Assembly (NCBI GenBank): GCA_030549335.1
Contig: CM060188.1
Span: forward strand, 14,139,501-14,203,500
Origin: Pontederia crassipes
Taxonomy: Eukaryota > Streptophyta > Magnoliopsida > Commelinales > Pontederiaceae
Reading direction: 5' to 3'
Length of the DNA: 64,000 nt
The notes under the pieces were generated by a model. It made no database searches and was not told the origin of the DNA. It saw only the letters and a program-made list of their open reading frames with translations. The position numbers were made by a program, and so were the translations under genes. Position 1 is the first letter of the stretch. Each line of letters opens with the position of its first letter. Shown here one piece after another: positions 1-10,800 of the stretch.

Positions 1-28
1 GCCTGGTCACATCTTTTTCTCTTGTTGG

Positions 29-523
29 TAGGGATGGAACCCGAGTATCTAACCCGACCCGTTGGGTCGGGTCAGGTTCGGATTAGATTTTTCCAACTCG
101 ATTTGATCCGATCCGATCCGTCAACCCGAGTTTTTTAATTTTTTTTTTTAATTTTAAATATTTTTTATTTAATTTAAGTATTTTATGCCATCTAAAATTT
201 TAAAAAAATTATAAAATAATATATTTTAAATAGACAATAATAGGTAGATATTTAAAACAATATTTTTTATGCTTAAAAATACTTTATTTTATATTTAAAA
301 TAAAATAATAAATACTTTTTATATTAAAAATTAAAAAAATTAAAAAAAAAAAGAAAAAGGTGGTCGGGTAACCCGATCACCCGGCCCGGGCCGGGTCGGG
401 TTGGGTCGGGTCTTTTCTCAAAAAAATTTGAAACCCGACCCAATCTGACCCGGCCAAACTCGGCCGGATTGAATCGAATTTGATCACGAGTCGAGTCAAA
501 CCCGACCCGTGAACACCCCTAAA
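29..523. mobile_element. hAT-like MITE
   Basis: A short non-coding element with near-matching inverted ends (TAGGGATG at the left; reverse complement TAGGGGTG at the right). It is flanked by the direct repeat TTGTTGG at 22-28 and 524-530, with one further base mismatching, as expected for the 8-bp target duplications of hAT transposons. Both arms are rich in GGGTCGGG/CCCGACCC motifs and surround an AT-rich core, so the element could fold back on itself. There is no transposase. Such elements are moved in trans by autonomous hAT elements. Confidence 0.6.
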
Positions 524-1464
524 TTGTTGGATTCTGACACGGAATCGGGTCATATCGTACCGTATATTGGATTCTTACAGCCTTTCAGTCACTCACACGA
601 GGCCTTCTCCGCCTCACCAGCTCCACTCCACGTCGTCCTGATCCCTTTTTAGGTCCCCGTACCTGTAATTATTGTCAACCGCAACCCCTCCACTATTCCT
701 TCCTATAGACGATTAAATTAATCTTAATCATTTTAGGAACACTATTTATCATGTTGAGAGAGACATGAGACTCGAGAGCTTTTGTCACTACTCACATTAT
801 AGCATCGATAATAATATTTCTTGCGAAACGTGTTAAGAAAAGGATAAAGTAGGTATAACTCGTCATACTTATTAAAGTGTACATGTGTTATCATGAATGT
901 GACTCAGTTATCATATATAGTCATATGGATCTTATACTTTTTACTTAATTTTTTTATGTGTTAACGACCCTTTATTTTTACAAAAAAATTTAAAAACTAT
1001 TTTACGACGCAAACTTTAATATTTAAAATTCTATTAACTTAGCTAATTCAATTTAAGAAACGTTTCTATTGATGTGTATGTTTACGAAAACATCTTGGCA
1101 AAAAAATGTACGAAAATACGTCGTGGGCACGTCACCTTAAGTCGTTCTTATTAACATGTCCATTTCAAAGTATGATTAATTAGCGCAAGATATCGCTCTA
1201 TTGTGCAAAGAGACCGAGCCAGGAGACCACGTGGTTTGTCAATCCCTATTATTTTGACATGTTAGCCTGTATCACGCCGTCTTCGCTGTTCGCGCTCTGC
1301 AACAAATCACGGAGGCCCATCTTATCCAAATTCCGAGGCGGATTCACCAATTAATAAAAAGCATCTCGTGGTTAACTCCACGTGAAATAAAAGGACCACG
1401 CACAGCGAACACCTTCCCGGAAAGGCGCTCCAGAACTCGACACGCGGACTAAGGGCTTCTCCGT
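524..1464 (+). promoter_or_regulatory. Upstream region of the Di19 gene with G-box/ABRE motifs
   Basis: Gene-free AT-rich spacer that becomes GC-richer towards the Di19 gene. Two ACGT-core elements are visible, CCACGTGG at 1227-1234 and CCACGTGA at 1378-1385, plus a GGCACGTC core near 1127. Such G-box/ABRE motifs bind bZIP factors in abscisic-acid and drought responses, which fits a drought-induced gene. That they are functional is inference from motif and position. Confidence 0.4.
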
Positions 1465-1472
1465 TATTTATA
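1465..1472 (+). promoter_or_regulatory. Probable TATA box of Di19
   Basis: TATTTATA lies about 280 bp upstream of the chosen start codon. The region between is pyrimidine-rich, as in many plant 5' leaders. The transcription start would fall near 1500. Confidence 0.4.
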
Positions 1473-1747
1473 CGAACTTCACGGGCGGAGTAATCTCCTA
1501 AAGTGCGAATTTAAAAATAAAAAATGAGAAAAAAAAACGAGTGTTAACTACCGGAGTCGGTGGCAGCGCCTCCCCGCATAAAAGGCGTTATCACCTCCTC
1601 CTCCTCTCCTCCCTCCTCCGTTACCTTTTTCTGTTGCTGTTCATTTCCACCATTTCTAGGGGAATCGAATTGGGCAAAGGATCAGAGGAAAGGGATCGGT
1701 ATCAAATCGAGTTTCTCGGCGGAAGAATCATTCTCCTTTGGAGCTCC

Positions 1748-4700
1748 ATGGAGTCGGATTCTTGGTCTCGGTTCGCCCTCGCCGCCTCCAAGCGCCACGG
1801 CCAATCGACCGTCCAGTCTCGATACGCCAGCGCCGGCGATGCGTCCCGAGACCCCAGCCTTCGAGCCTGCAGAGGTTCGTCGGATTTGAGCTTCCTCTCT
1901 GGTTTCTGTTGGCAAAAAGGAATTTTGCTGCTGCTGCTGCTGCTACTGCTCTCTCTCTCTCTTGTCGATTTTGGGCATTCTCCTTAATTTTTTGCGTTCT
2001 TAATGGTTTAGATCTGTTTCTGGGCTTCGAGGAGGTTGATGGCGACTTGGAGGACTCTAGGGTGGAGTATTCCTGCCCTTTCTGCGCTGAGGATTTTGAT
2101 ATAGTCGGGCTTTGCTGCCACATCGACGACGAGCACCCCATCGAGGCGAAGAATGGGGTATCTACTTCTCTTTCCTGTGTTTATAGAATCTATGAAAAAA
2201 AAAGTAGTTTCTTGCATAAAAAAATGGCGGTTTTCTTAGTCGATGAATGAGTTATTTGCATTATAGCTGGAACTTTGCATTAAGATGCTCTTTTTCTGGG
2301 AAGAGAAAACTACTTTCGACGGCAAGGCGTCCAACTCATGATATAAATGTCTCGCATGTTTCATGATATACTTATTTGTTTCCATCATATATATTATGTT
2401 TAAAATAATTTTACTCGTGTAAGTTGTCGTTGGTGAAGGTGGAACTGGGGATAGAAGTGTTCCCAAATTTTGGGGCCTTATATATGAGGTTGGATATTCA
2501 AGCAACAGCCATTAGATCTAGAAAGTTGCCATCTCTGCTAGAAGAGTACAATGTGCTACGTGTTCATGGTTTCATTATGGTTAAATCTGAAAATAATTCA
2601 GGTACTTGAATCAGTCTTGGATTATATAATGAGATGTGCCGTTTGTGATACTTTGCATTTGTGTGAAAGCATGCCTACCCTCCTTCTGAGATTGCACTCT
2701 GGCTAATAGCTCGAATTTGAGCTATCTTTTGCTAGAAGCTAGGTTCGATATCTCATCTTCTTATGTTTGTGGACTTCTTATTTTCTTTTGAATCCATTAG
2801 ACGTGCAATATCATCTGTCCAAGTCCAGCGCTTTGAACCCACCACCAATTATATGTGATTTTCATAACATATGGAATCTGAAGTGAAGTTATTGTCTTTT
2901 ATTTTGAATTTCCATGGGAAACTAGAAAATTGACTTCTCAGCTTTGATATATAATATCTAAGTGGAGAAGATCAAGTAGCCTTCTGTGCACTGCCTTGTG
3001 TATCACCGGACATTCATATTGTCAACTGTTATGTTGGTAATGGTATTTTTCACTGTCTAGTCTGAATGATGGAATTTGATTTTTTGGGGTGGTGGATTAC
3101 ACTTTGATTGTCGATTGGTTATATTAGTTTCTGTTTAATACATAATGCTCTGACCTTTAATATTTATCTTAACCATAAAAGTTATTGCAATGTGTTTGTG
3201 CAGGTCTGTCCTGTATGTGCAGCTAGGGTGGGGTTAGACTTGGTCGGACACATGACTACCCAGCATGGAAATTTTTTTAAAATATCCTTTTGTCATAGCT
3301 TTGAATGTGATTGTTTTTCAAACCTTTCTTAGGACTGATTAATTCTGTTATTGTGTTTCTTGTTTGGCAACGTACAAATCATAACTTTTGATACTGTAAG
3401 AAAAACTGGTAGTACTTCTTATCCTCTCAGATTAGTACCCCAAAACTTCTCTTCCCTTTATTCTTTTGTGGACCATGAAAGTGATAGAAGATTTATGTTT
3501 AGTAGCTTCTTTAGTATGTTAATTCCTTAATTAGCACCACATGCAGCGTAGAAGGAGATACCGTAAAGGTTCATCTACATCGCATAATATGCTCTCTTTG
3601 TTTAGGAAGGATCTGAGAGAAGGCAATCTGCAAGCACTTCTTGGAGGGTCTTTTGTGATTCCTCCTACTGCAGCACCTGATCCATTGCTGTCTTCGCTCA
3701 TTTACACTTTGCCTATAGGCGATTCTTCTAAAGATATACAATCAGAATCTCTAGATGATGGAAGCCTAGTGAAGGAGGCCTCAGATGAGAAGTTAATCGA
3801 GAGGTACAATGTCACTGTCATCCTTGCTTACATTTTTTTAAGAATGAATGGTTAAGTGTAATACTGATGGGCATATCCTAGTCTTTGACAGTCCTGTCAG
3901 TTCTCATGCAGTATGTCACTTTTGTCTTGTTTGAGAAGATGTCACTTTGGCTTAATTACGTGTAAAGGACAAAAGGTGGTTTGCAACTTAATAATTTCAA
4001 GTATTGGACCTTGTAACACCAATAATACTTTTCTTGCCTCATGTCCAAGAGTGATAGGCGTAGTAAAAGGTTATAAGACCAGATGCTAAGGTAGCCCTCT
4101 TGATGTATACTATGATTTTTCGTTGTAAAGCTTTGGCTATGATTGTTGTAACTTTCTTGACAAAAACCATTTCGGTTGAATGTTTCCCCCTGCGTCTTAA
4201 CATGTGAATTCATTTTTGGAAGGGCGAGATCTAAAATGTTTGTCATTAAGTAAATGTTCTTGTATTTAGGTCTTAATTTATTAGGATGTGTTGTTATTTT
4301 TGGAGTGATTTGTCAGGGTTCCGCTCTCAAGTGAATTCTGTGTTGTTTCTCTTGAAGCTTGTATCGATATTCATGCAAGGTACACTGGAAATCTTCTTTG
4401 CCTTCTGTTGTTGCTTGTTTTCTGATTCTACTTCTCTTAGTACTAAAATGGAATGTTTGTTGCTGTTGCCTTTTTGTTTCTCTTGAAATGATTCCTCTGA
4501 ATTTTACTGTTCTCGTCAGAGGTGAATTTAATGTTTTCGAAGTGATCCAGGCACCAGCAACTTCCACCATATAAAGTTTTAAATTTGTTTTTAGGAGGTT
4601 TTGTTGTTTCAACCACTTTTATCCTACTTATCTCATAGTATATGATCTTTTATCATCAAGTATATTTTATTAGCTGCCTGTTTCTTGCTAGTTCATTGGG

Positions 4701-4820
4701 TCATTTTTTTTCTTCAGGCTTGAACCATCTCTCTCTGAGAAGGATCAGAAAGAAAGAACTCGAAGAAGTGAATTTGTACAGGGCATTGTTCTTTCAACGA
4801 TCTTTGATGACACATTATGA
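1748..4820 (+). CDS. DI19: Di19 family zinc-finger protein (drought-induced 19)
   Basis: Five exons: 1748-1874, 2012-2157, 3204-3281, 3541-3803 and 4718-4820, giving 238 aa, close to the usual 200-235 aa. Di19 proteins are nuclear, bind DNA, are phosphorylated by calcium-dependent kinases and act in drought, salt and light responses. The start MESDSWSRFALAASKR is the typical family N-terminus. Two atypical C2H2 fingers follow: C64/C67/H79/H84 and C93/C96/H107/H112. Next comes a basic stretch (QRRRRYRKG, from residue 119) that probably serves as nuclear localisation signal. The Di19 C-terminal region then includes LSLFRKDLREGNLQALLGG and ends in VLSTIFDDTL. Intron 3 (3282-3540) has AT-AC ends with U12-type signals; only this splice joins HGNFFK to MQRRRR as the family requires. 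The other introns are GT-AG. Family assignment is very secure; exact UTR ends are not visible. Confidence 0.93.
3282..3540 (+). other. AT-AC (U12-type) intron of Di19
   Basis: The intron begins ATATCCTTTT, the classic minor-spliceosome donor, and ends in CAC. A branch-site match TTCCTTAAT lies at 3523-3531, about 10 nt before the 3' end, the spacing typical of U12 introns. No GT donor at this place preserves the conserved protein junction. It sits between codons 117 and 118 (phase 0). Confidence 0.9.
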
Positions 4821-7457
4821 GACAGTGATCCGACTGCAGTGGCGGGAGGCCGTCGGTAGGACTTTACCATTAGTCCATTACTCTCTAGCATTGAGCAGCC
4901 TCCTTTGTCAGAGTTTCAAATTACAAGCTGTATATTTAACTGCCTGATTACCAGAGAAAATGATCCTAAGGCCTAATATGCGTCTAGCCTTGGAGTATCC
5001 AGATAGAAAGCAACTATTTTACCTGTCCATATTTGCGATAGAAGAATGTATCCATGTTCTTCATTTGTTGTATCTCTGACATGTAAGGCATCTTGTGCTC
5101 TCTTTTTAAGTAATGAAGTTTTCTCCCACCGGACTTTTCTGTTCTTGTGATCTTCCATAAAAGTTATTATATATTCTCGCTCATGCTGTTGTTAGAATCA
5201 TTCTTAATTTAACTTGCAACCATGAATTCCTACACAGGCAGGTAGAAGAATTCTTCATTTGGTTTCTTTCACGAAGACAACTTCCAATTCTGTCTTTTTT
5301 TCTTGATCTTTTTCTTTCCCTTTTAGTTGCGGAACTAGGGATCTTTGCCTGTTTGCAGTAATAAACAACAAATCGTTATGACTAAATTCGATTTTTTGAC
5401 ATGCAGGAAAATATCCTACTTGCTTTTTTTCCATCACAAACAAGTTGAAGCACGTTGTTTCTGAAAAGAAAAAAGAACGTTAAAGACATGAAGTTGACAA
5501 TTTTAGTCATGAAAATATTTATTAAACAGTTCATGTAAACTGAAATTGTTGTAGATGCCCATTTTCTTAAAAAAAGATTAGTGCAGGTTTTAAACTTCAG
5601 CCAACTCATGAATTCAAAGTTACTTTTTTTTTTTTTTTGATATTTTTAGACTAAGAATGAAAACATGTAATGACGTCTAGATGTTATTTTCTAATAATAA
5701 AAAAGAAACAAATGCCATCATGTTTACCAATGAAGTAACCCTGATGATGAATGTAATATTTGAGCAGTTTTTCATAATAATACTGTTAAAGAATTCTAAC
5801 TAGGAGAAGCATTTCACGAGATGGAGCCTTTTCTGTGAAGATTGGTAAGATGATTTCAGCCATTTATCCAAGTACTGAGGTGAAGTTTCTGAAAATTTTG
5901 AGGTCCATCTTAAAAGTGCTTAGCAATTAGATGAATTTTGTGATGATTGTTATCTTGGCGACTTCCGTTATTGTTGTTCAACTCATTTTGCAGTCTTGTA
6001 GGTGTTGTCTTTTGCTAATTACGCCTTTGCCTCCAGGTTTGATATGCTTCTGCCCTGTTCATTATTGATGACATATACACGTGATTAAGGCATACATGAA
6101 AACATGCGGATCTAGCATTTCACATTATCAGAAGAGTTCCAGGGGTGATCGCCTAAGTTTCACTTTTATTTCGTATCTTCAAGTCAGACCACGTGAGAGA
6201 CGCCCTAAGCTTTTTTTTTCTATGCAGTTATTTAGTGATGAGAAAACTTGAGAGGTTGGAGGGAGGAAGGAATCACCACAACAATCAACCGCTAAGTACA
6301 CAGCACTGGACTCAGCATGGCCATCATGCACGACGATCTGACCTGCAGGGTATGAGGCTATCAGAGCGCCGATTCCAGCAACCTGTCTTTCTTCCATCTT
6401 GTTCTTTCGGTGCTTTGTGACATCCTTAGCTTCTTCCGTGTCTGTCTGCCGAGACCACCCTTTCCGAGGTAACAAATACAACTTGCAGGAAGATGTACGA
6501 TGCAATCGCCTCAGGACGTTGTAAACCAAACCAAATGCCTACATGCTGGTTGCGGTGTCTCGCCCTCAGACCGCAAGCATCTGCTGCTTGGCCAGTCGTT
6601 GGCTTGCCCTCCTCCTCAAGGAATCTCACTAAGCAAAGCAGCCTTATGTTTCTTACAACTTGGGAGGGCTGCTGTCACAGCGATGCTGACCTTAAACCCC
6701 AGCAGATTCTGATTGTTTTGAAGTAGTTTGGTCCTAAGTCATATTAACACCAAACGTTATGATCTGTTCCGGCATTGCTGAAATCATTCCGATCATTGGC
6801 ATAGTCGTAGAGTCCAGCCACATGAGCCAAAGGTGAAAGCATGAGCCGAGTGTCATGTCAGGCCGGGGGCCTATGCAGTGGCTGGAATATTTGGTTTGAT
6901 CAACGTCCTGCTGGGAGAAGGGCTACACTACACGCAACTGCATTGCAGATGAGGAATGCATTCGCCAAGGCATGCCTCCTCATGGAGCCCGCCAGCAACA
7001 ATGCCCTTCCTGTAGCTGCTGACTCATGGAGCACGTCGTGTGAAACACAATCCATGGTAACCGCAGAGCCTAACTCAGTCTGAAATTTGTAGGATTTTGA
7101 GACATTTTGAGCAAATTTCCACACTGTAATCTATGTATAAGAAACCATTCTCCACAAGTTCCATGAAAAATAAGAATCAATCCAATGAAACCAAAGCGTT
7201 GGATTGCCATGAGCCGATGTCCAAACTTCACTAAAAATATTGGATGTCATTATCAGTGTTCGATCCAAATTTTGCAAATGGGTTAGCAATTCAAACTGCA
7301 AAAAGTCCCCTAGTCAATTCACAAACAAGGCATTAGAAAGAAAACACCCGACAGTTTATTGACACCTCCCCCTTTTTACAGTTAGAGCCGTACACTAAAC
7401 AAGACGTGCTTGAAGTTTTCTTCAAGTTAAACCTCATAAAGAAATTTCTGACCATCT
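4821..7457. other. Spacer between convergent Di19 and PP2C genes
   Basis: The two genes converge here, so both 3' UTRs must lie in this stretch. Most of it is AT-rich without coding signal. A block at about 6280-7090 is clearly richer in GC and carries overlapping short open frames on both strands, none of which I recognise. It could be a distal transcript end, a non-coding RNA or a decayed gene. No transposon ends were identified. Confidence 0.5.
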
Positions 7458-10400
7458 TCACCTCGACATTCTCGACTCCCGGTGCCATTTTCCTTCCATG
7501 GCATCCTTCTTTCTCCTGCACTCAGCACAAAGATAAGGGCCCTCCCAGGGCTCTGATGTTGGTGAGAAGCAGGCTATTGCATCAATTGATCCATCATTTA
7601 GTGCTTGGTCATTCTGGCAGATGGCGCACCGCAGTGATTCTGAGTTAGTCTTCGATGAGAAGTTTTTCCCTAACCTGCATGGAATCAAGATTAATCTGGA
7701 TATTTAAACTACTAACCAACAAGTGCACCTTTGTTCAATTAACAGATAATCAGGCAAACAGTAACAAGTGTGTAGGCACGTATACCCAGTAGTGTAAAGA
7801 GAATATAGCCTAAAGTAACATTACATTTTGGATCCTGAATTACAATATATAATGAGATGAAATACCACATCGGATAGTTGTATCAGGGCAAAAGTTGTGT
7901 GCTATTTTTTAGCATTGAAGTAACACCAACTGTATTCCAAGGAATCCTTATTTCACAATCAGCTACCTACATAGAAAAGATTTCAAATGCAGAGGAGTAT
8001 AATAGACAAGTTTCTTGTTCAACATTGCCTTGTTCCACTTTACCTAGTTACATATGTCTGCAGTAAAAGGCATCAAGGAAATACTTTTGAGGGGTAGACC
8101 CTTGGGAAATAGAAGCACCCTCATTTCCTAAGACCTCGCATTCTTCAGTTCAATCAACAAAGATCATAACAACTTGACTATGTGCACAAGTTCATAGAAA
8201 GAACTTCATACAAGTAGACACTGATTGGGAGATATGGTGCTCGTTCAATGAGCTTCCTCAACTGAAAACTTATCTAAGATCTCACATCCCACATATCCAC
8301 CAATAGCTCTCATTATTGACATCAACTTGTTCAATATTCTATGGGCACTATTAAAATAATTTTAAATTCTCAGTGAAAGTGATTATGTTGCTTCTACTAT
8401 AAAAAATTGGATAAGAATATGCCCATTTCATTTAGGCAGTCCTTGTCTCCTTGACACCAAAATAATGCTAACAGCAAACCTCCCTGGCTCAAGTACTATT
8501 TCGACAAATCTTATCATAATGCCCGGTTGTAACAATCTCCAGTATTATCAAGCTGCTACAAATCCCTTGTGCTCTCAATCACAAAGCATTTTAGATACCT
8601 CAGCATAATAAAAGGTGGAACCTGCAGTCCCTCTGAAAAGCAGCTCAAACATATCTTCCAAGTGCATCCTTAATTCTTAATCTTAACAGAAGTATCTCTA
8701 CTCGTGGTCCTCTGTCCACCAATGGTCAAACCTATCATGTACTTTGAGCATTTGAGTTCAGAGTCCTAAATCATTTGTTATATACTGTTTTAATCACTAA
8801 CAATGCTCAAATGAGATGATAACATAGATCTCTTACTTCTATTGCAATGCTTGTATTTTATAAATAAAAGGATAAGATCAAGATAAAGTATGAATGTAAT
8901 GATTCATCATGGAAGAAAAATACCTCTCCTCGAGCATGGCAGAACCTTCTTCAAACAATTCTTCGACAGAACCAACAGAGGACAATTTGTTACGCTTACC
9001 AGAAGAATTCAGTGACTTTTTTCCAAAAAGAAGAGATCTCCACTTGTTATTCTGTCTTTTTTGATGAGGTGGGAGAAATTGCTCAGACGGAATGATATCA
9101 ACAACCAAACAAGTTGTGTCATCCTTTAAGCCACTTTTTCTCAAAGCTTCCTGGATCACCAATTAATCAAAATCGCCAAAGGGTTAAGGTAAGAAAGCTT
9201 CTCAAACTATACTATTAAAAAAGCATGAAAGTAAAGTCACCTAGGAGTTGGTCACCTTGACAACTAGTTTGGCAGACAATTCTGCAGGCAGTCCACGGCA
9301 AACCTTGGCAGCTACCTCAGAGGATACCGCATCCCATATCCCATCAGATGCAATTATCAAACGGCCTCCAGCTTCAGAAAGCTGATCAGCAATATTCAAA
9401 GCTTAACACATTCATTTAATTGTGAGATAATAAAAAGAGAAAGGCGCCGAACTGAATTTACACCCACCTTCACTTGCTTAACATGTGGAATAGGAACTAT
9501 GTATTCACCCACATCCATGTCCCCAATTGACCTTGAAAGGCATAATCCACCTGGCCAGCACCTAAGAGGACCAATCTGAAATGCAGCGAAATACATGCAC
9601 GAATGAGTCGTCTGAAGCAGACAATCTAACACACAGTAGTTCAATGGAGCACAGTTTCTTACCTCTTGTCCCCCGCAAAGGTTAAGCCTCCCAACCTCAC
9701 CTCCACTAGCGGTCACACGTTCTCTCTCCTCAATATTCTCCTCCAGACGGTGATCCACTGTCAACAAAGAAACTAGACCATCCTGAGAATCGAGAATGCA
9801 TCGTGAATCGCCAACTGATGCAACTGTCACTGTGAAACCATCAATCACGACAAGTGTCGCTGTTGTTCCCGAAGTCTCTCCTGCCAAAATAATCAACGAT
9901 TGAAGCTGCAATCATCAACGAGGAAAAACCGTGAAATAACTCTTTTCTTCTATTTTCTTTCCGTCGATGAGAGAGCGAAGAAAATGGAATGATCAAGAAC
10001 CAAGAGATCACCTTTCCGCTGGAAATCAATATCAGTCTTCACGAACCCCGCAACTAAAGCCCTAGGGAGCAATTCGAGCCATTCTTCTCTGCCAATCCCC
10101 GACGGAATCGCACTCATTACATGGTCCAAAAGGTGCTCTTTAGTGAACACAGCCGCAGAAACACCATTGTGCCCATCAAACACCTAACCAAGAATGACAA
10201 TGTCATCAGTACGAACAAGCAAAAGGGTGAAAGGTAACCTTTTTCTTCTTCTTCCTGAAAAGCGAATAGCATGAATACCGCAAAGACGGAGAAAGCGGAG
10301 GTAGAGTCTCCAGGGACGCGGAGGCAGTCGGGCTTGACGAGGAAGTAGTCCTCCCCGCGCTTGGCGAAGGCAGCGTGGCCGTACTTGACGACGGGCTTCT

Positions 10401-10503
10401 CGGACTTGCCGCCGCGAAGCTCGCGGCCGATGAGGGTGCCGAGCGGCACCGGCGGCTGCCGAATGCTCAGATCTCCCGGTCGGACTTCCGTGGCGGTGCT
10501 CAT
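7458..10503 (-). CDS. Protein phosphatase 2C with C-terminal CxxC module
   Basis: Seven exons on the minus strand: 10503-10279, 10183-10012, 9880-9663, 9575-9468, 9381-9256, 9150-8924 and 7674-7458, giving 430 aa. PP2Cs are Mg/Mn-dependent Ser/Thr phosphatases. The metal-binding motifs are present: VFDGHNG (D78, G79), SRSIGDMDVG (from 219), ASDGIWDA (D254) and KDDTTCLVVD (D293/D294). The sequence fits the small plant clade of Arabidopsis probable PP2C 5/12 (AT1G09160, AT1G47380), recognised by PLGTLIGRE near the start, EIGPLRCWPGGLCLSRSIGD, and the conserved tail VEELFEEGSAMLEERL. The tail then has CAIC and CAEC pairs followed by KKDAMEGK, a possible zinc-binding module seen in the same clade. 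No transmembrane segment or signal peptide is seen. It converges with Di19 and lies head-to-tail with the kinesin. The substrate is unknown. Confidence 0.93.
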
Positions 10504-10800
10504 CGGCGGGGATCACCTCCTCCAAAACGGAAACCTTAATCCATTCCCAGCTTCCCAGCTCGCAGCGACCAATCGCAACCTCGGCGCTCGTCGCACCGGG
10601 GGTTCCTCAGTCGTGGCCCAAGTTCGAATCTTTGGAGGGGGAGACGGGCCAAGGTTGGATTTTGGGGAAGGGGAGAGGGAAATGTGGGTCGGAGGTGATC
10701 GATCGAAGGGAGCGGCGGGGGAGTTGGGGGCCAATTGGGCGGAGTAACCGAAGGGAGAAAGGCGATAAAAATGGGTTCTTTCGAGCACGCTCTACAAAAG
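10504..10800 (-). promoter_or_regulatory. 5' leader and proximal promoter of the PP2C gene
   Basis: GC-rich stretch directly upstream of the PP2C start codon, in contrast to the AT-rich DNA beyond 10800. CT/GA runs at about 10950-11000 resemble the pyrimidine-rich core promoters of plant housekeeping genes. No clear TATA box was found, so the start site cannot be placed. Confidence 0.35.
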
